A stretch of DNA of 64,000 nt, from assembly GCA_965223305.1 (NCBI GenBank), contig CBDCWT010000032.1, positions 54,245 through 118,244 of the forward strand. Direction: 5' to 3'. The position numbers were made by a program, and so were the translations under genes. The notes under the pieces were generated by a model that was not told the origin of the DNA, did not search any database, and saw nothing but the letters and a program-made list of their open reading frames with translations. Below, one piece after another: positions 52,224 to 62,000 of this stretch; positions within the stretch are counted from its first letter, which is position 1; each line of letters begins with the position of its first letter. This DNA comes from CBDCWT01 sp965223305. Lineage in GTDB: Bacteria > Planctomycetota > Planctomycetia > Pirellulales > Pirellulaceae.

Positions 52224-54560
52224 TTAGTCCGCTGTACACTCTGCCAAGATCTGGCGATAGGTTTTCCGGGCGTGGTCATAGGCAGCGATGGCGTCGTCCA
52301 TCTCGGCCGCGGCGTAGAATCGCTCCTTTTGACTCCAACATTGCTCGACACTCTTCAAACACCACTCGGCGCTTTTCCGTGAAGCACGGATCGGCTTGCC
52401 AGCGACGATCGCGAAGATGGGATTGGTGTGCGAGGAGGCCAGAATTCTGATTGCCAGCCAACCGCTCTCTTCGACATCGACCTCGAATTGTACCGTTTGC
52501 AGTCGGCCATCCGCCTCGATCACTTTCTTAGCAACCGGGCGTCCATTCAGGATCAGCTCCACGGGAACCGTGCGCGTGTCGCCGATTCGCGCCCGCTCGA
52601 TATGCCAAAACGTCCGCGCTCGGTCGTAGCGTTCGGTCGGAATGGCGCGATTGCCTTCCCAGTCGGGATCGGGTACCTCGTCCAACAAGGCGGCTACTTG
52701 GCAGGTTACTTCCAGGCGGCTCTTTCCATCGAGTTGAACTTCGCTTTCGTGTGTTCCCACTTCGACGCCGTTAGCGGTGAAGTCAATCAAGTGGCTCAAA
52801 CCGTCGCCGACGTAGCTCCGGCCTCGTCGAATGCCCTCACACCACTGGTCATAGTTCAGCTGCTGGTCAAGTTTGACATACGAGCGGCCGATGCCAACAC
52901 GGTGGTCGAAAATGCAGGGAAAGTCTGTCTCTCCGCTGGCCCTCGTTCGAAACCCGCAGTTCAGCGTGTGGTACCAGATGTTGAGTTCCCAGGTGGGCAC
53001 GGTGTCGACGGTTGAAATGAAGTCGACCGCCGGTACCAAACGGCCTTGCCGGTCCGGTACTTGGTGGGTTACATCGACGATGTACTCGTTGGCGCCGATG
53101 GAATCGAACGGTGGAATGACGTAGTTGGGCAGCTCACGGGTGGCGACCGTCAATCCCCAACCGGAGTGGGCCGGACCACAAATGGCGCCTTGCTGTTTCG
53201 CCCAACGAAGCGTGTTCAGCCCCAGGGTGGGCCAATGGTACTTCGAGTTGCCGCCAGGTGGAATTTGCTCGCTCAGCCGAAGTAGGCAGAGGTGTCCGGA
53301 CTGATGTGAACCGAAGCCCGACACTTCGACATCGTAGCGCATCAAGTGCGGATGATCGGAGAGTGGGTGATCCTGACCCGTAAAAAATCGCTTTTGAAAA
53401 TCGAAGCACGGTCCCCAGGTCAGCACACAGCCGACCTTCAGATCTTCGCCGCGACAATGGCGCATCATGTCGGCCGGCCGAACACCCTGAGTCGGGTCCT
53501 CGTAGTGGCTACAGCCCGCTGCGTGAATGTGGTGATCTCCCGACCAATAGCCATAGTCGGTGGGGTCGATCCATCGACTGAGCTGAAACTCCTCCCGACT
53601 CGGCTTGTCGGTGACGGTAATCGTGCGACGTTGCGGAACATATTCCGGTCCCCTGGTGAACGTCACCTCGAATGTGCCGGGCGGTAATCGGATCTGTTCT
53701 CCATCTGCCCGATAGATTTGAGGGTGGAAAAAGAAGTCGGGGGCCAGTCGCTTCGCCGGTGAAGGGTAGATACGATCTTGCTGGTCGCGAATCACAAACG
53801 ACGCCAGCGTGGGTACGCCGTCGTGGTCTCGGACGGAGAAGGTCACCGGAGTCGACGGCGCACACTCAAAGCTGACGGCGATGTCATTGGCCGCGTCGAA
53901 CTGCTGTGCGGCGTCCTTGCCGGCTTCCAGCTCAAACGAAAGTGCCGCGGAGCGCTGTCCGCTGTCACGGCTGTAGAGCTGCAGAAAACGATAGTCCAGC
54001 CTGGCTCCCCGTAAGGCTGGAGTCAGCGGCCGGTCGTCATGCATCGCGATTTCCAGCCAGCGTCCCTCAATTGCGTCTTGCGGAGATCTGGGAAGTGGTA
54101 AAGCACTGGCACTGACACAGCGTAGCGGCAGCTGCTGTTCGGCTTTGTTGTGGACTTTGACCAGGAACTGCGTCCAGCCGTCTGCTACGAGCCTTGGTTC
54201 TGCCGGCCCAGCCGTAGTTCGCACGCTCCCGTCCCTCTCAATCGCGACGCCTGCCAAGCAATAGGGATCCAAAGCCAGCTGCACCCCGTGCGAGTACTGC
54301 GCGGGATCTTGTTCGTCGCGCAGCTTGGCCAGTTGTTCAAGCGTGGCCTGGCTGAAAGGGACGCCCAGATACGCCGCGGTCTCGATCAGCCGCTCGACGT
54401 GAAATGCGAGAGGCTGCCTCTCGACCTCAGTAACGACCGCTAACTGTCCCGCAGGGGAGGCCACGGTTGCCGCCGTGCCGTCGCCAAGTGGGGCCGCGGG
54501 CGCCACCATTGGAACGGAGAGCAGGAGAAGCAGCGGGTTAACAAATTGCAGGCGTGCCAT
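52224..54560 (-). CDS. CehA/McbA-family PHP metallohydrolase, exported
   Basis: 778 residues with a signal peptide (PLLLLLSVPMVAPAAPLG). The N-terminal half is beta-rich. A PHP-like metal site begins near 350: YWSGDHHIHAAGCSHY (HxH plus His), with further His/Asp in SHQSGHLCLL, GAICGPAHSGWG and FDHRVGIGRSYVKL. This combination matches the CehA/McbA family; known members hydrolyse carbaryl and related esters, but most planctomycete copies have no assigned substrate. The C-terminal 150 residues form a further beta domain (GRPVAKKVIEADGRLQTVQFEVDVEESGWLAIRI). The ATG follows AGGA at eight bases. It stands alone between repeat clusters. Confidence 0.85.
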   Translation of the reverse strand: MARLQFVNPLLLLLSVPMVAPAAPLGDGTAATVASPAGQLAVVTEVERQPLAFHVERLIETAAYLGVPFSQATLEQLAKLRDEQDPAQYSHGVQLALDPYCLAGVAIERDGSVRTTAGPAEPRLVADGWTQFLVKVHNKAEQQLPLRCVSASALPLPRSPQDAIEGRWLEIAMHDDRPLTPALRGARLDYRFLQLYSRDSGQRSAALSFELEAGKDAAQQFDAANDIAVSFECAPSTPVTFSVRDHDGVPTLASFVIRDQQDRIYPSPAKRLAPDFFFHPQIYRADGEQIRLPPGTFEVTFTRGPEYVPQRRTITVTDKPSREEFQLSRWIDPTDYGYWSGDHHIHAAGCSHYEDPTQGVRPADMMRHCRGEDLKVGCVLTWGPCFDFQKRFFTGQDHPLSDHPHLMRYDVEVSGFGSHQSGHLCLLRLSEQIPPGGNSKYHWPTLGLNTLRWAKQQGAICGPAHSGWGLTVATRELPNYVIPPFDSIGANEYIVDVTHQVPDRQGRLVPAVDFISTVDTVPTWELNIWYHTLNCGFRTRASGETDFPCIFDHRVGIGRSYVKLDQQLNYDQWCEGIRRGRSYVGDGLSHLIDFTANGVEVGTHESEVQLDGKSRLEVTCQVAALLDEVPDPDWEGNRAIPTERYDRARTFWHIERARIGDTRTVPVELILNGRPVAKKVIEADGRLQTVQFEVDVEESGWLAIRILASSHTNPIFAIVAGKPIRASRKSAEWCLKSVEQCWSQKERFYAAAEMDDAIAAYDHARKTYRQILAECTAD

Positions 54561-54703
54561 GAGTTGGGTCCTATGATGGCCGTGTGTGCAGTTCGGGCGA
54601 CGCGCTGCCGCTCTCGCCCAACGGGGTCGGGCCGTTAGGCCCGGGAGAAGGATCTTCGTGCCGCCACTCTCGTCGTTCGCCTCGTCACTCTAGAATTCCG
54701 CCG

Positions 54704-56104
54704 CTACGCCAACAGCTGCTGGGCCACCCGCGCCGGCTCGACGCCGGTCAACCGCTGATCCAGCCCTTGGAACCGATAAGTGAGTCGTTCGTGATCGAGA
54801 CCGAGGAGATGCAGGATCGTCGCGTGTAGATCGTGGACGTGAACGCGGTCTTCGACGACATCAAACCCGAAGTCGTCGCTGCGCCCGAGTGTGATTCCCG
54901 GTTTCGTTCCACCGCCGGCGAGCCACATGGTAAAAGCGTTGGGGTGATGGTCGCGGCCGTCGCGGGTGCTTCCCTGGACCATCGGAGTGCGGCCGAATTC
55001 GCCGCCCCAGACGACGAGTGTGTCATCTAACATCCCGCGTGCCTTGAGGTCCTTGACCAGTGCGGCCGATGCGCGGTCGGTGTCCCGACAGTTCTTTTTC
55101 AGGTCTTTGACCAGATTGCCGTGTTGGTCCCAGGCTTCGTGGAATATCTCGACGAACCGTACGCCCCGTTCCACCAACCGCCTCGCGAGGAGGCACGTGT
55201 TTGCGAACGACGCGCGACCGGGTTCCGCGCCATACATCTCCAGCACATGCTGCGGTTCGTCGCTGAGATCGACCAACTCCGGCGCGCTCGCCTGCATGCG
55301 AAACGCCATCTCGAAGGAACGAATTCGCGTCTCGATCTCGGGGTCACCGACTGCCTCGAGACGTATCCGATTCAACTTGCCAATCGCGTCCAACGAGCTC
55401 CGCTGCAAGCGATCGTCGACTCCAGGCGGATTCGACAAATACAGGACCGGTTCACCGGTCGAGCGAAACTGCACTCCCTGATGGACTGTCGGGAGGAAGC
55501 CGCTACCCCAGTTCGAGTTTCCGCCGCTGGGCCCTTTCTTGCCCGTGCTGAAAACGACGAACCCCGGTAGACTCTGTGACTCGCTTCCCAGCCCGTAGAG
55601 GGTCCAGGCCCCCAGGCTTGGTTTGCCAAACTGCTCGGTCCCCGTATTCATCAAGATCTGCGCCGGAGCGTGATTGAAGGCGTCGGTCACCATCGACTTG
55701 ACGATCGCAATGTCGTCCACGACTTCCGACGTATGAGGCAGCAGCTCGGACAACTCGGCGCCGCTTGCTCCGTATTTGGAAAACGTGAACCTGGGGCCGA
55801 GCATGGTGGAATTCGGATTGATGAACGCGGCCCGGTAGTCCTGAATCAGGTTGGGTGGCGGGAGCGTACCATCGAACTTCGCCAGCTGGGGTTTGTGATC
55901 GAAGAGCTCCAGGTGGCTAGGCGCTCCCGCCATAAAAAGAAAAATCACGTTCTTCGCTTTGGCAGGACTCCTCGCAGCCAAGGAGGGGCCGGCCAGAGAG
56001 TGCAGCGCCAGGCCGCCGACGCCAACCCCACATTGGCCGAGAAACCACCGTCGGGCTCGCAGGCGGGAGGCAAGGCCGCTGTCGTTACGCAGTTGCTGTG
56101 CCAT
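54704..56104 (-). CDS. DUF1501 exported protein, paralogue 2
   Basis: 466 residues. The N-terminus RLRARRWFLGQCGVGVGGLALHSLAG is a twin-arginine-type signal. Family motifs are present: VIFLFMAGAPSHLELFDHKPQL, FNHAPAQILMNTGTEQFG, ERGVRFVEIFHEAWDQHGN, VWGGEFGRTPMVQG and GRDHHPNAFTMWLAGGG. Its start is 49 bases after the stop of the DUF1549/DUF1553 gene, giving the same operon order as the pair at 7416-11518. It is clearly diverged from paralogue 1 (e.g. MAGAPSHLE versus QNGGPSQMD), so the two pairs are separate systems rather than a recent duplication. Confidence 0.9.
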   Translation of the reverse strand: MAQQLRNDSGLASRLRARRWFLGQCGVGVGGLALHSLAGPSLAARSPAKAKNVIFLFMAGAPSHLELFDHKPQLAKFDGTLPPPNLIQDYRAAFINPNSTMLGPRFTFSKYGASGAELSELLPHTSEVVDDIAIVKSMVTDAFNHAPAQILMNTGTEQFGKPSLGAWTLYGLGSESQSLPGFVVFSTGKKGPSGGNSNWGSGFLPTVHQGVQFRSTGEPVLYLSNPPGVDDRLQRSSLDAIGKLNRIRLEAVGDPEIETRIRSFEMAFRMQASAPELVDLSDEPQHVLEMYGAEPGRASFANTCLLARRLVERGVRFVEIFHEAWDQHGNLVKDLKKNCRDTDRASAALVKDLKARGMLDDTLVVWGGEFGRTPMVQGSTRDGRDHHPNAFTMWLAGGGTKPGITLGRSDDFGFDVVEDRVHVHDLHATILHLLGLDHERLTYRFQGLDQRLTGVEPARVAQQLLA

Positions 56105-56152
56105 GGTCTGGAGTGAATTAAGAGAAGGAAAACATGAATTGCTCGACGGTTT

Positions 56153-59100
56153 CTACTCGCGCGTGAACGTTTCATCAAGATTGAGGATAGCTCGACAGAC
56201 CGTTGTCCAGGCGGCGCGCTCGAGCGAATCAGCGTCAGCGGCTTTGTCCGCCTTCGCAGCCGAAGCCAGCGCCCGCACGTTTTCTTCCGGCGCCGCCGCC
56301 AACTGACGCCGCGCAGCGTGTAACAACTCGGAGAGCACATCGATCTCCCTGCGAGTTGGGTGGCGAGCTAAGCATCGGCGAAAGGCATCGGCGAGTATTT
56401 CCTCGTCCGCCGCGCGCCGAGCGAGCACCGTTTGCGACATCGCTTGAGCGCACTCAACGAAAAGCGGTTCGTTCAACGTCGCAAGCGCCTGCAGAGGCGT
56501 GTTCGAGCGAGCACGTCTGACACAAGAAGTATCGCCGTTTGGCGCATCGAAAACCTGCAATACGGGGTACGGCACCGACCGGTACCGAAACGTGTAAAGT
56601 GCCCTGCGATATTTCGCTCGGCTGGTCGCTGGTTCCCAGTGTTTGGGTCCGTAGCTGGCCGGAGGTTGGAACAGAAACTCGGGGGCCGGTGGGTAGACGC
56701 TCGGTCCACCCAGCTTGGTGTTCAATAGCCCGCTTACCGATAAGGCAATGTCCCGCACAATTTCTGCGTCGACCCGATAACGGGCACCGCGAGCCATGAG
56801 ACGATTGTTCGGATCTCTCTTGAGTAGCTCGGGCGAGACCACTGAGGATTGCTGATAGGTGTGGGAATGGACAATCAGCCGATGGATGTGTTTGAGCGAC
56901 CACCCGTTCTCCATTAACTCGACTGCAAGCCAGTCCAGCAGATCTGGATGCGAAGGCGCTTCACCTTGGACGCCGAAGTCTTCGCTGGTCGGCACGAACC
57001 CGGCTCCAAAATAGGCCTGCCAGACCCGGTTGATGATGGCTCGGGCGGTAGTTGGCGAGCGCCGATCCACGAGCCAGCGGGCGAAGTCAAGGCGATTCGG
57101 ACTGGCGGCTTCCAGCGGATGGAGAAAATCGGGTACGCCCGAGTCGACTCGCTCCACGGGCTGGAGAAAATCACCTCGCTGGAGCCGGTGTGTGGTCCGC
57201 ATCTGCGGCCGTTCTACAAGCACTAATTGCGTCGTGCCTTCCGGATGCCGTTGCCAGAGTTCCTCGATGGCGGCGTTTGCCTGCTGCCATTGCGGTACGT
57301 GCTGCCTCCAGTAGGAAAACGCGCGCCGCCAATCTTGCGCTGTCCAACTCTCGGGGTCCCGTCCGATCAGAGTATCGATGTTCGGAGGAAGCACCCACTC
57401 GTCCGCAGCTTGGTCGGCCGTAGCCGAGACACGAAACCGGCCCAGGTTCATGTTCTGGTTATCGTCGCTGTTCCAGCCGCCGTGCTTTTGCACAAAGTGG
57501 AATGTTAGGATCGTGCCGTCGGGCCGGGCCAAGTTGCGGTCCGCTACGAAGACGACTTGGCGAGACTGGTTGCGGCGCCCGGGTCCAGCATCGATTCCCC
57601 AGGCAGTTTCGTCCGCACCGTCGATCGCATAGGCGGCGCTTCCGGTCATTCCGCGTTTACCTTCCCGGTCAGCATAACGCGGTCCCAACCGCTGGTCCTC
57701 GTTAGCGAAATCGGATACAGCACGAGTGAACTTGACCCAGTCAGTCTCCTGAGGACGTTTAACGCTTGCTACTTCGACCTTAAATTCGGTGAGCGCAAAG
57801 AGACCGTCGATTGCCCGTCCCGGTCCGCCGGCAGGGAGATCCGGGTCGGTCAGCATCTCCAACCGCAGGCTCCTGATTTCGGGAAGATCTGTTGTTGCAC
57901 GGAAGTTGGCCGTGAACTTCGTGGGTGCGTACCCCTGCGCCAAGATGGAACTGTCCGCCTGATCGAAGTAGCGTTGGCTGTTGTCGTTGGCATTCTCTAG
58001 CTCGAGCACCGTCCAATCCGGTCGCCGCCTGCGCTGCGAATTGCTCCACGTCGTCAGTTTCTCCCTCCAGGAAGGGTTTTCACTCTTGAGTCGTGACTCG
58101 ATTTCCTCAATCTCGCTCAACAGCTGTTCACGCTGCGCCAGTGCTGTACTCGCATAGACGTTGACGTTGGCTTCGTAGCTGTTATTGAGAAGCGCAAACA
58201 TGCGGTAGTAGTCTGTCTGAGTCAAAGGGTCGTACTTGTGGTCGTGGCATTGACCGCACTGGACTGTGAGACCGAGTATCGACTTGCCAACCGCGTCCAT
58301 CCGGTCGAACATCGCTTCCATGCGAAACTGCTCAGGATCGATACCGCCTTCTTCGTTGAGCATCGAGTTGCGGAGGAATCCGGTGGCGACAATTTGGTCC
58401 TGCGTGGGGTGCGGTAGCAGGTCTCCAGCAATTTGTTGGATGATGAACTGGTCGTAAGGCAGGTCACGGTTGAACGCTCGGATGACCCAGTCGCGATACA
58501 TCCAGACATTTCGTGGCTTGTCCTTTTCGAATCCGTCTGAATCCGCATAGCGGGCGGCGTCTAGCCACAGGCGCCCCCACCTTTCACCGTAGTGTGGTGA
58601 CTCCAACAGCCGTTCGACTTGGATCGTATAGCTGTCCTGACGATGATCGCCGAGAAAATCGTCCAGCTCGTCGACGGACGGCGGTAGGCCGATTAAGTCC
58701 AAACTCACCCGCCGCAACAGCGTTTCGCGTTGGGCGTCTGGCGAGGGGCGCAGACCTTCGGCCGCGAGCCGAGCCCAGATGAACGCGTCAATCGGATTGC
58801 GCACCCAACCCTGATCGGCCACTTGGGGAATTGCAGGGCGCTGCGGCGGGACGAAGGCCCAATGCTCCTCCCACACCCCTCCTTGTTCGATCCAGCGCCG
58901 GATCAAGTCAATCTGTTCCGCGTTGAGGCTCTTTCCTGAGTCTGGCGGCGGCATTTGCTGATCGCGATCCGCACTGATCATGCGTTGATACGCTTCGCTC
59001 TTCGACGGTTGTCCGGGTACGAAGGCAGCATAGCCGCCCCGATCGGCTTGGGCCCCTGCTTTGGTGTCCAGCCGCAGGTCCCCCTCCCGTGCCTCTTCGT

Positions 59101-59242
59101 CAGGCCCGTGGCAATGCAGGCAGTTCGAGTTCAGCAGGGGGCGAATGTCCCGCGCGAAGTCGATCGCGGCCGGTTCACCAGCCTGAGACACAAGCTGGCA
59201 GCAGCTCAGAGCGATGGCCAGATTCAGGAGAAGTCGAGGCAT
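56153..59242 (-). CDS. Cytochrome-c-like (PSCyt1) DUF1549/DUF1553 protein, paralogue 2, with inserted domain
   Basis: 1,029 residues with a signal peptide (LLLNLAIALSCCQLVSQAGE). PSCyt1 has CLHCH at about 40 and QQMPPPDSGKSL; DUF1549 has PIDAFIWARL, GERWGRLWLDAARYADSDG and DLPYDQFIIQQIAGD; a second CxxCH is CGQCHDHKYDPLT. Between DUF1549 and DUF1553 there is an extra beta-rich domain of about 250 residues (KFTANFRATTDLPEIRSLRLE; TILTFHFVQKHGGW), like discoidin or carbohydrate-binding modules, absent from the 880-residue paralogue. DUF1553 follows (INRVWQAYFGAGFV; SHPDLLDWLAVEL; SCVRRARSNTPLQALATLNE). Paired with the DUF1501 gene downstream. Confidence 0.9.
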   Translation of the reverse strand: MPRLLLNLAIALSCCQLVSQAGEPAAIDFARDIRPLLNSNCLHCHGPDEEAREGDLRLDTKAGAQADRGGYAAFVPGQPSKSEAYQRMISADRDQQMPPPDSGKSLNAEQIDLIRRWIEQGGVWEEHWAFVPPQRPAIPQVADQGWVRNPIDAFIWARLAAEGLRPSPDAQRETLLRRVSLDLIGLPPSVDELDDFLGDHRQDSYTIQVERLLESPHYGERWGRLWLDAARYADSDGFEKDKPRNVWMYRDWVIRAFNRDLPYDQFIIQQIAGDLLPHPTQDQIVATGFLRNSMLNEEGGIDPEQFRMEAMFDRMDAVGKSILGLTVQCGQCHDHKYDPLTQTDYYRMFALLNNSYEANVNVYASTALAQREQLLSEIEEIESRLKSENPSWREKLTTWSNSQRRRRPDWTVLELENANDNSQRYFDQADSSILAQGYAPTKFTANFRATTDLPEIRSLRLEMLTDPDLPAGGPGRAIDGLFALTEFKVEVASVKRPQETDWVKFTRAVSDFANEDQRLGPRYADREGKRGMTGSAAYAIDGADETAWGIDAGPGRRNQSRQVVFVADRNLARPDGTILTFHFVQKHGGWNSDDNQNMNLGRFRVSATADQAADEWVLPPNIDTLIGRDPESWTAQDWRRAFSYWRQHVPQWQQANAAIEELWQRHPEGTTQLVLVERPQMRTTHRLQRGDFLQPVERVDSGVPDFLHPLEAASPNRLDFARWLVDRRSPTTARAIINRVWQAYFGAGFVPTSEDFGVQGEAPSHPDLLDWLAVELMENGWSLKHIHRLIVHSHTYQQSSVVSPELLKRDPNNRLMARGARYRVDAEIVRDIALSVSGLLNTKLGGPSVYPPAPEFLFQPPASYGPKHWEPATSRAKYRRALYTFRYRSVPYPVLQVFDAPNGDTSCVRRARSNTPLQALATLNEPLFVECAQAMSQTVLARRAADEEILADAFRRCLARHPTRREIDVLSELLHAARRQLAAAPEENVRALASAAKADKAADADSLERAAWTTVCRAILNLDETFTRE

Positions 59243-59304
59243 GACCGGGGCAGGGGAGGGCTGGTTGCGCTGCTTGTTGATTATACATGAACGGCTGGGG
59301 AATG

Positions 59305-59366
59305 ACTAACGGCTAGGAAACGACCGCTAGGAAATGACTAATGACTAATGTCTAATGACTAGGGAA
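59305..59366. repeat. ATGACTAATGTC repeat, left flank
   Basis: Short direct repeats of ATGACTAATGACTAATGTCT with degenerate GGAAACGACCGCTAGG units. The inverse form (AGACATTAGACATTAG) flanks the other side of the four-helix-bundle gene at 59811-59880. Confidence 0.7.
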
Positions 59367-59406
59367 TGCCGAATGTCGGAATGCCCAGTGGACAAGTTTG
59401 TGTGGT

Positions 59407-59766
59407 TCACTTCTTGCGTAGAATAGCGGCGAAGATCAGATGCAGCTCTTTGGCTTCTTGCCAGATAGGAAGCGCGGCTTCGCGCAGTTCGGGAGATGCC
59501 TTAGCGATCATTCTCAGCCAGTGTTTGGTTTCGCGTGCTTCCTTTCGGCAGTAACCGATCTTCTGGCGAAACTCTTTCTTGCTGCTCGCATCGTCGGCTT
59601 CGCAGTAGTTCGCGCCTACGCTCGTCGCCGAACGAACGACCTGGCCGATCAGCGGCAGCGTGATCTCGTTCTTCGGAATCGACTTCGCAAACTCGATGAT
59701 TGCTTCACCGAACGACGCCGTCCGCTCCTCAAGATCGTACTGTCTACCACTTGTTCCAGTCATCAT
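59407..59766 (-). CDS. Four-helix-bundle protein (23S rRNA intervening-sequence type)
   Basis: 119 residues from ATG 59766. YDLEERTASFGEAIIEFAKSIPKNEITLPLIGQVVRSATSVGANYCEADDASSKKEFRQKIGYCRKEARETKHWLRMI is the standard sequence of the four-helix-bundle family first found in intervening sequences of 23S rRNA genes. The ORF can be read from 59814, but the extra codons (MSDNGTMECL...) run into the flanking repeat, and GGA lies just before 59766. The function is unknown; structures of the family form pentamers. The gene is bracketed on both sides by inverted ATTAGACATTAG repeats. Confidence 0.85.
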   Translation of the reverse strand: MMTGTSGRQYDLEERTASFGEAIIEFAKSIPKNEITLPLIGQVVRSATSVGANYCEADDASSKKEFRQKIGYCRKEARETKHWLRMIAKASPELREAALPIWQEAKELHLIFAAILRKK

Positions 59767-59810
59767 GCATCCGTCGTTTGCCGTCAGACATTCCATTGTC
59801 CCATTGTCAC

Positions 59811-59880
59811 TCATTAGACATTAGACATTAGACGTTGGTCATTAGTTAGTCATTAGACATTAGACATTAGTCCTTAGTCA
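59811..59880. repeat. ATTAGACATTAG repeat, right flank
   Basis: CATTAGACATTAGACGTTGG and CATTAGACATTAGACATTAG alternate with TTAGTTAGTC. It is the reverse complement of the motif at 59305-59366. Confidence 0.7.
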
Positions 59881-59894
59881 TTCTTCCGCCAGCC

Positions 59895-61658
59895 ATGTCC
59901 AGATCACTTCTCGCAGTCGCCGCCCTCGCAGTCACCGCTCTCTTGCTCGCAACGCCCTCGCTAGCCGCCGAACGCCCCAATGTCATCGTGATCCTGACCG
60001 ATGACCAGGGATGGGGTGACTTGAGTTTGAATGGCAACACAAACCTGAGTACGCCCAACATCGACTCGCTCGCTCGAGACGGAGCTAGCTTCGATCGATT
60101 CTTCGTCTGTCCAGTCTGTTCGCCGACGCGCGCCGAGTTCCTGACAGGAAGGTATCACCCGCGGAGCGGAGTCTACAGCACGTCGGCAGGAGGTGAGAGG
60201 ATGGATCTCGACGAGACAACCATCGCCGATACCTTTGCTGCCGCCGGCTACCAGACAGCGGCTTTCGGCAAGTGGCATAACGGGATGCAGTTCCCCTACC
60301 ATCCCAACGGACGCGGATTCGCTGAGTACTACGGATTCTGCTCCGGGCATTGGGGAGACTACTTTAGTCCCCCGCTGGAACACAACGGGAAGCTCGTGCA
60401 AGGAAGCGGATTTACTATCGATGACTTCACCGAGCGAGCGATGGCGTTCATCGAACAAAACAAAAACCGGCCGTTCTTCGCCTACCTGCCCTACAACACA
60501 CCCCATTCACCGATGCAAGTGCCCGACCGATGGTGGAGTGCGTTCAAGGACAAAGAGCTCGAAATGCACAATCGTGATCCGCAAAAAGAGAATCTCCCAC
60601 ATGTTCGCGCTGCGTTGGCGATGTGTGAGAACATCGATTGGAACGTCGGCCGAATCCTAGAGAAGCTGGACGAGCTCGCGATCGCCGAACGCACGATGGT
60701 GATTTACTTTTGCGATAACGGGCCCAACGGATTTCGCTGGAACGGGGACATGAAAGGTCGGAAGGGGTCCACCGACGAGGGGGGTGTCCGCAGCCCGCTG
60801 TTGATCCGCTGGCCTGCGAAGATCCCCGCGGGTAGAGAGATCACTCAGATCGGCGCGGCAGTTGATTTACTTCCCACGCTGGCTGACTTGGCCGGTATCC
60901 CAGTGGCAAGTGAGAAGCCACTGGATGGGATCAGCTTGAAAGAGACACTGTTGGGCCGCGAGCAACCGGTCGAAGACCGCATGATCTTCTCGCACTGGCG
61001 GAATCGCGTGAGCGTCCGAACCCAGCGGTTTCGCCTGGACCATGAGGGCAGGTTGTTTGACATGCAGGCCGATCCCGGCCAACGCCGAAATGTCGCGGAC
61101 ACACATCCTCAACACGCCCAGCGATTGCGGGATGCGGTCGCTGCCTGGAGACGTGATGTGCTGGCGGGCTACCCTCAAGATGACCGACCATTCGTGATTG
61201 GTCACCCCGGGGCCCGCTGGACCCAAATCCCGGCCCGTGATGGGGTCGCGCACGGGAATATCGAGCGTTCCAACCGGTTTCCGAACTGCTCTTTCTTCAG
61301 TAACTGGCTCGATGAAGATGACCGCATCACTTGGGAAGTTGAAGTGGGGGCGAGCGGCAGCTACGAAGTGGAGCTCTACTATAGCTGCCCGCGGGCTGAT
61401 ATCGGATCGACCATTCAATTGAGTCTCAATGAGAGCAGATTGGAAGCGAAGGTGACGGAGGCTCACGATCCGCCGCTGCGCGGTCATGAAAACGACCGGG
61501 TCGAGCGGATAGAGTCTTATGTCAAGGACTTTCGGCCGATGACGATGGGGACCATCGAACTGAAAAAGGGCCGGGGAGCGCTCACTCTACAAGCGTTGGA
61601 CGTTCCAGGTTCGCAGGTGATGGACTTTCGATTGCTGATGCTCCAGCGGGTCGACTAG
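59895..61658 (+). CDS. Exported formylglycine-dependent sulfatase
   Basis: 587 residues with a signal peptide (SLLAVAALAVTALLLATPSLAAE). NVIVILTDDQGWGD gives metal-binding Asp36/37. The FGly signature is CSPTRAEFLTGR with Cys75, to be converted by a formylglycine-generating enzyme that is not in the window. GKWHNG supplies the conserved Lys/His; FCDNGPNGFRWNGDMKGRKG the second metal site. After about residue 440 there is a beta-sandwich C-terminal region (ITWEVEVGASGSYEVELYYSC), larger than in typical arylsulfatases. It should cleave sulfate esters from a polysaccharide. The ATG lies right after the ATTAGACATTAG repeat, so its promoter may be inside that repeat. Confidence 0.93.
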   Translation: MSRSLLAVAALAVTALLLATPSLAAERPNVIVILTDDQGWGDLSLNGNTNLSTPNIDSLARDGASFDRFFVCPVCSPTRAEFLTGRYHPRSGVYSTSAGGERMDLDETTIADTFAAAGYQTAAFGKWHNGMQFPYHPNGRGFAEYYGFCSGHWGDYFSPPLEHNGKLVQGSGFTIDDFTERAMAFIEQNKNRPFFAYLPYNTPHSPMQVPDRWWSAFKDKELEMHNRDPQKENLPHVRAALAMCENIDWNVGRILEKLDELAIAERTMVIYFCDNGPNGFRWNGDMKGRKGSTDEGGVRSPLLIRWPAKIPAGREITQIGAAVDLLPTLADLAGIPVASEKPLDGISLKETLLGREQPVEDRMIFSHWRNRVSVRTQRFRLDHEGRLFDMQADPGQRRNVADTHPQHAQRLRDAVAAWRRDVLAGYPQDDRPFVIGHPGARWTQIPARDGVAHGNIERSNRFPNCSFFSNWLDEDDRITWEVEVGASGSYEVELYYSCPRADIGSTIQLSLNESRLEAKVTEAHDPPLRGHENDRVERIESYVKDFRPMTMGTIELKKGRGALTLQALDVPGSQVMDFRLLMLQRVD

Positions 61659-62000
61659 CGAGCCGATCGACCGGCTGGGCCGCTCTGCGGGCGGAGAAGT
61701 ATCGCGGTTTCAAACCGGCCGCTAACGCGGCTCGGCTGATGTTCGCTGGACGCGCCACAATGATTGGGAGGGCGAGGCTCCTGCCGAGCCGACTGGTTTC
61801 GTTGCGCTTGCCGACACCGTGGTTTGCACACTGGGCGGGCAGCGAATACACTGACCGAAACCACACCTGAGGATCTCTGGCTCGGATGGTGCGTGCAGGT
61901 CGTCGCAGCAGATCGACGTGGAACATCCGGGCGGATCTTTTCGCCAAAGGGAACGTCGCCCCCCGCGCGGCGCCGCCACTAGACTGGGAGCACCTTTATC
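61659..62000. other. Intergenic region with decayed repeat modules
   Basis: Holds CAAACCGGCCGCTAACGCGG with CTCGGCTGAT (61710) and GGGAGGGCGAGGCTCCTGCC with GAGCC (61767), single copies of modules from the tandem array. A GGGAG ribosome site precedes the next gene at 61986. Confidence 0.65.
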
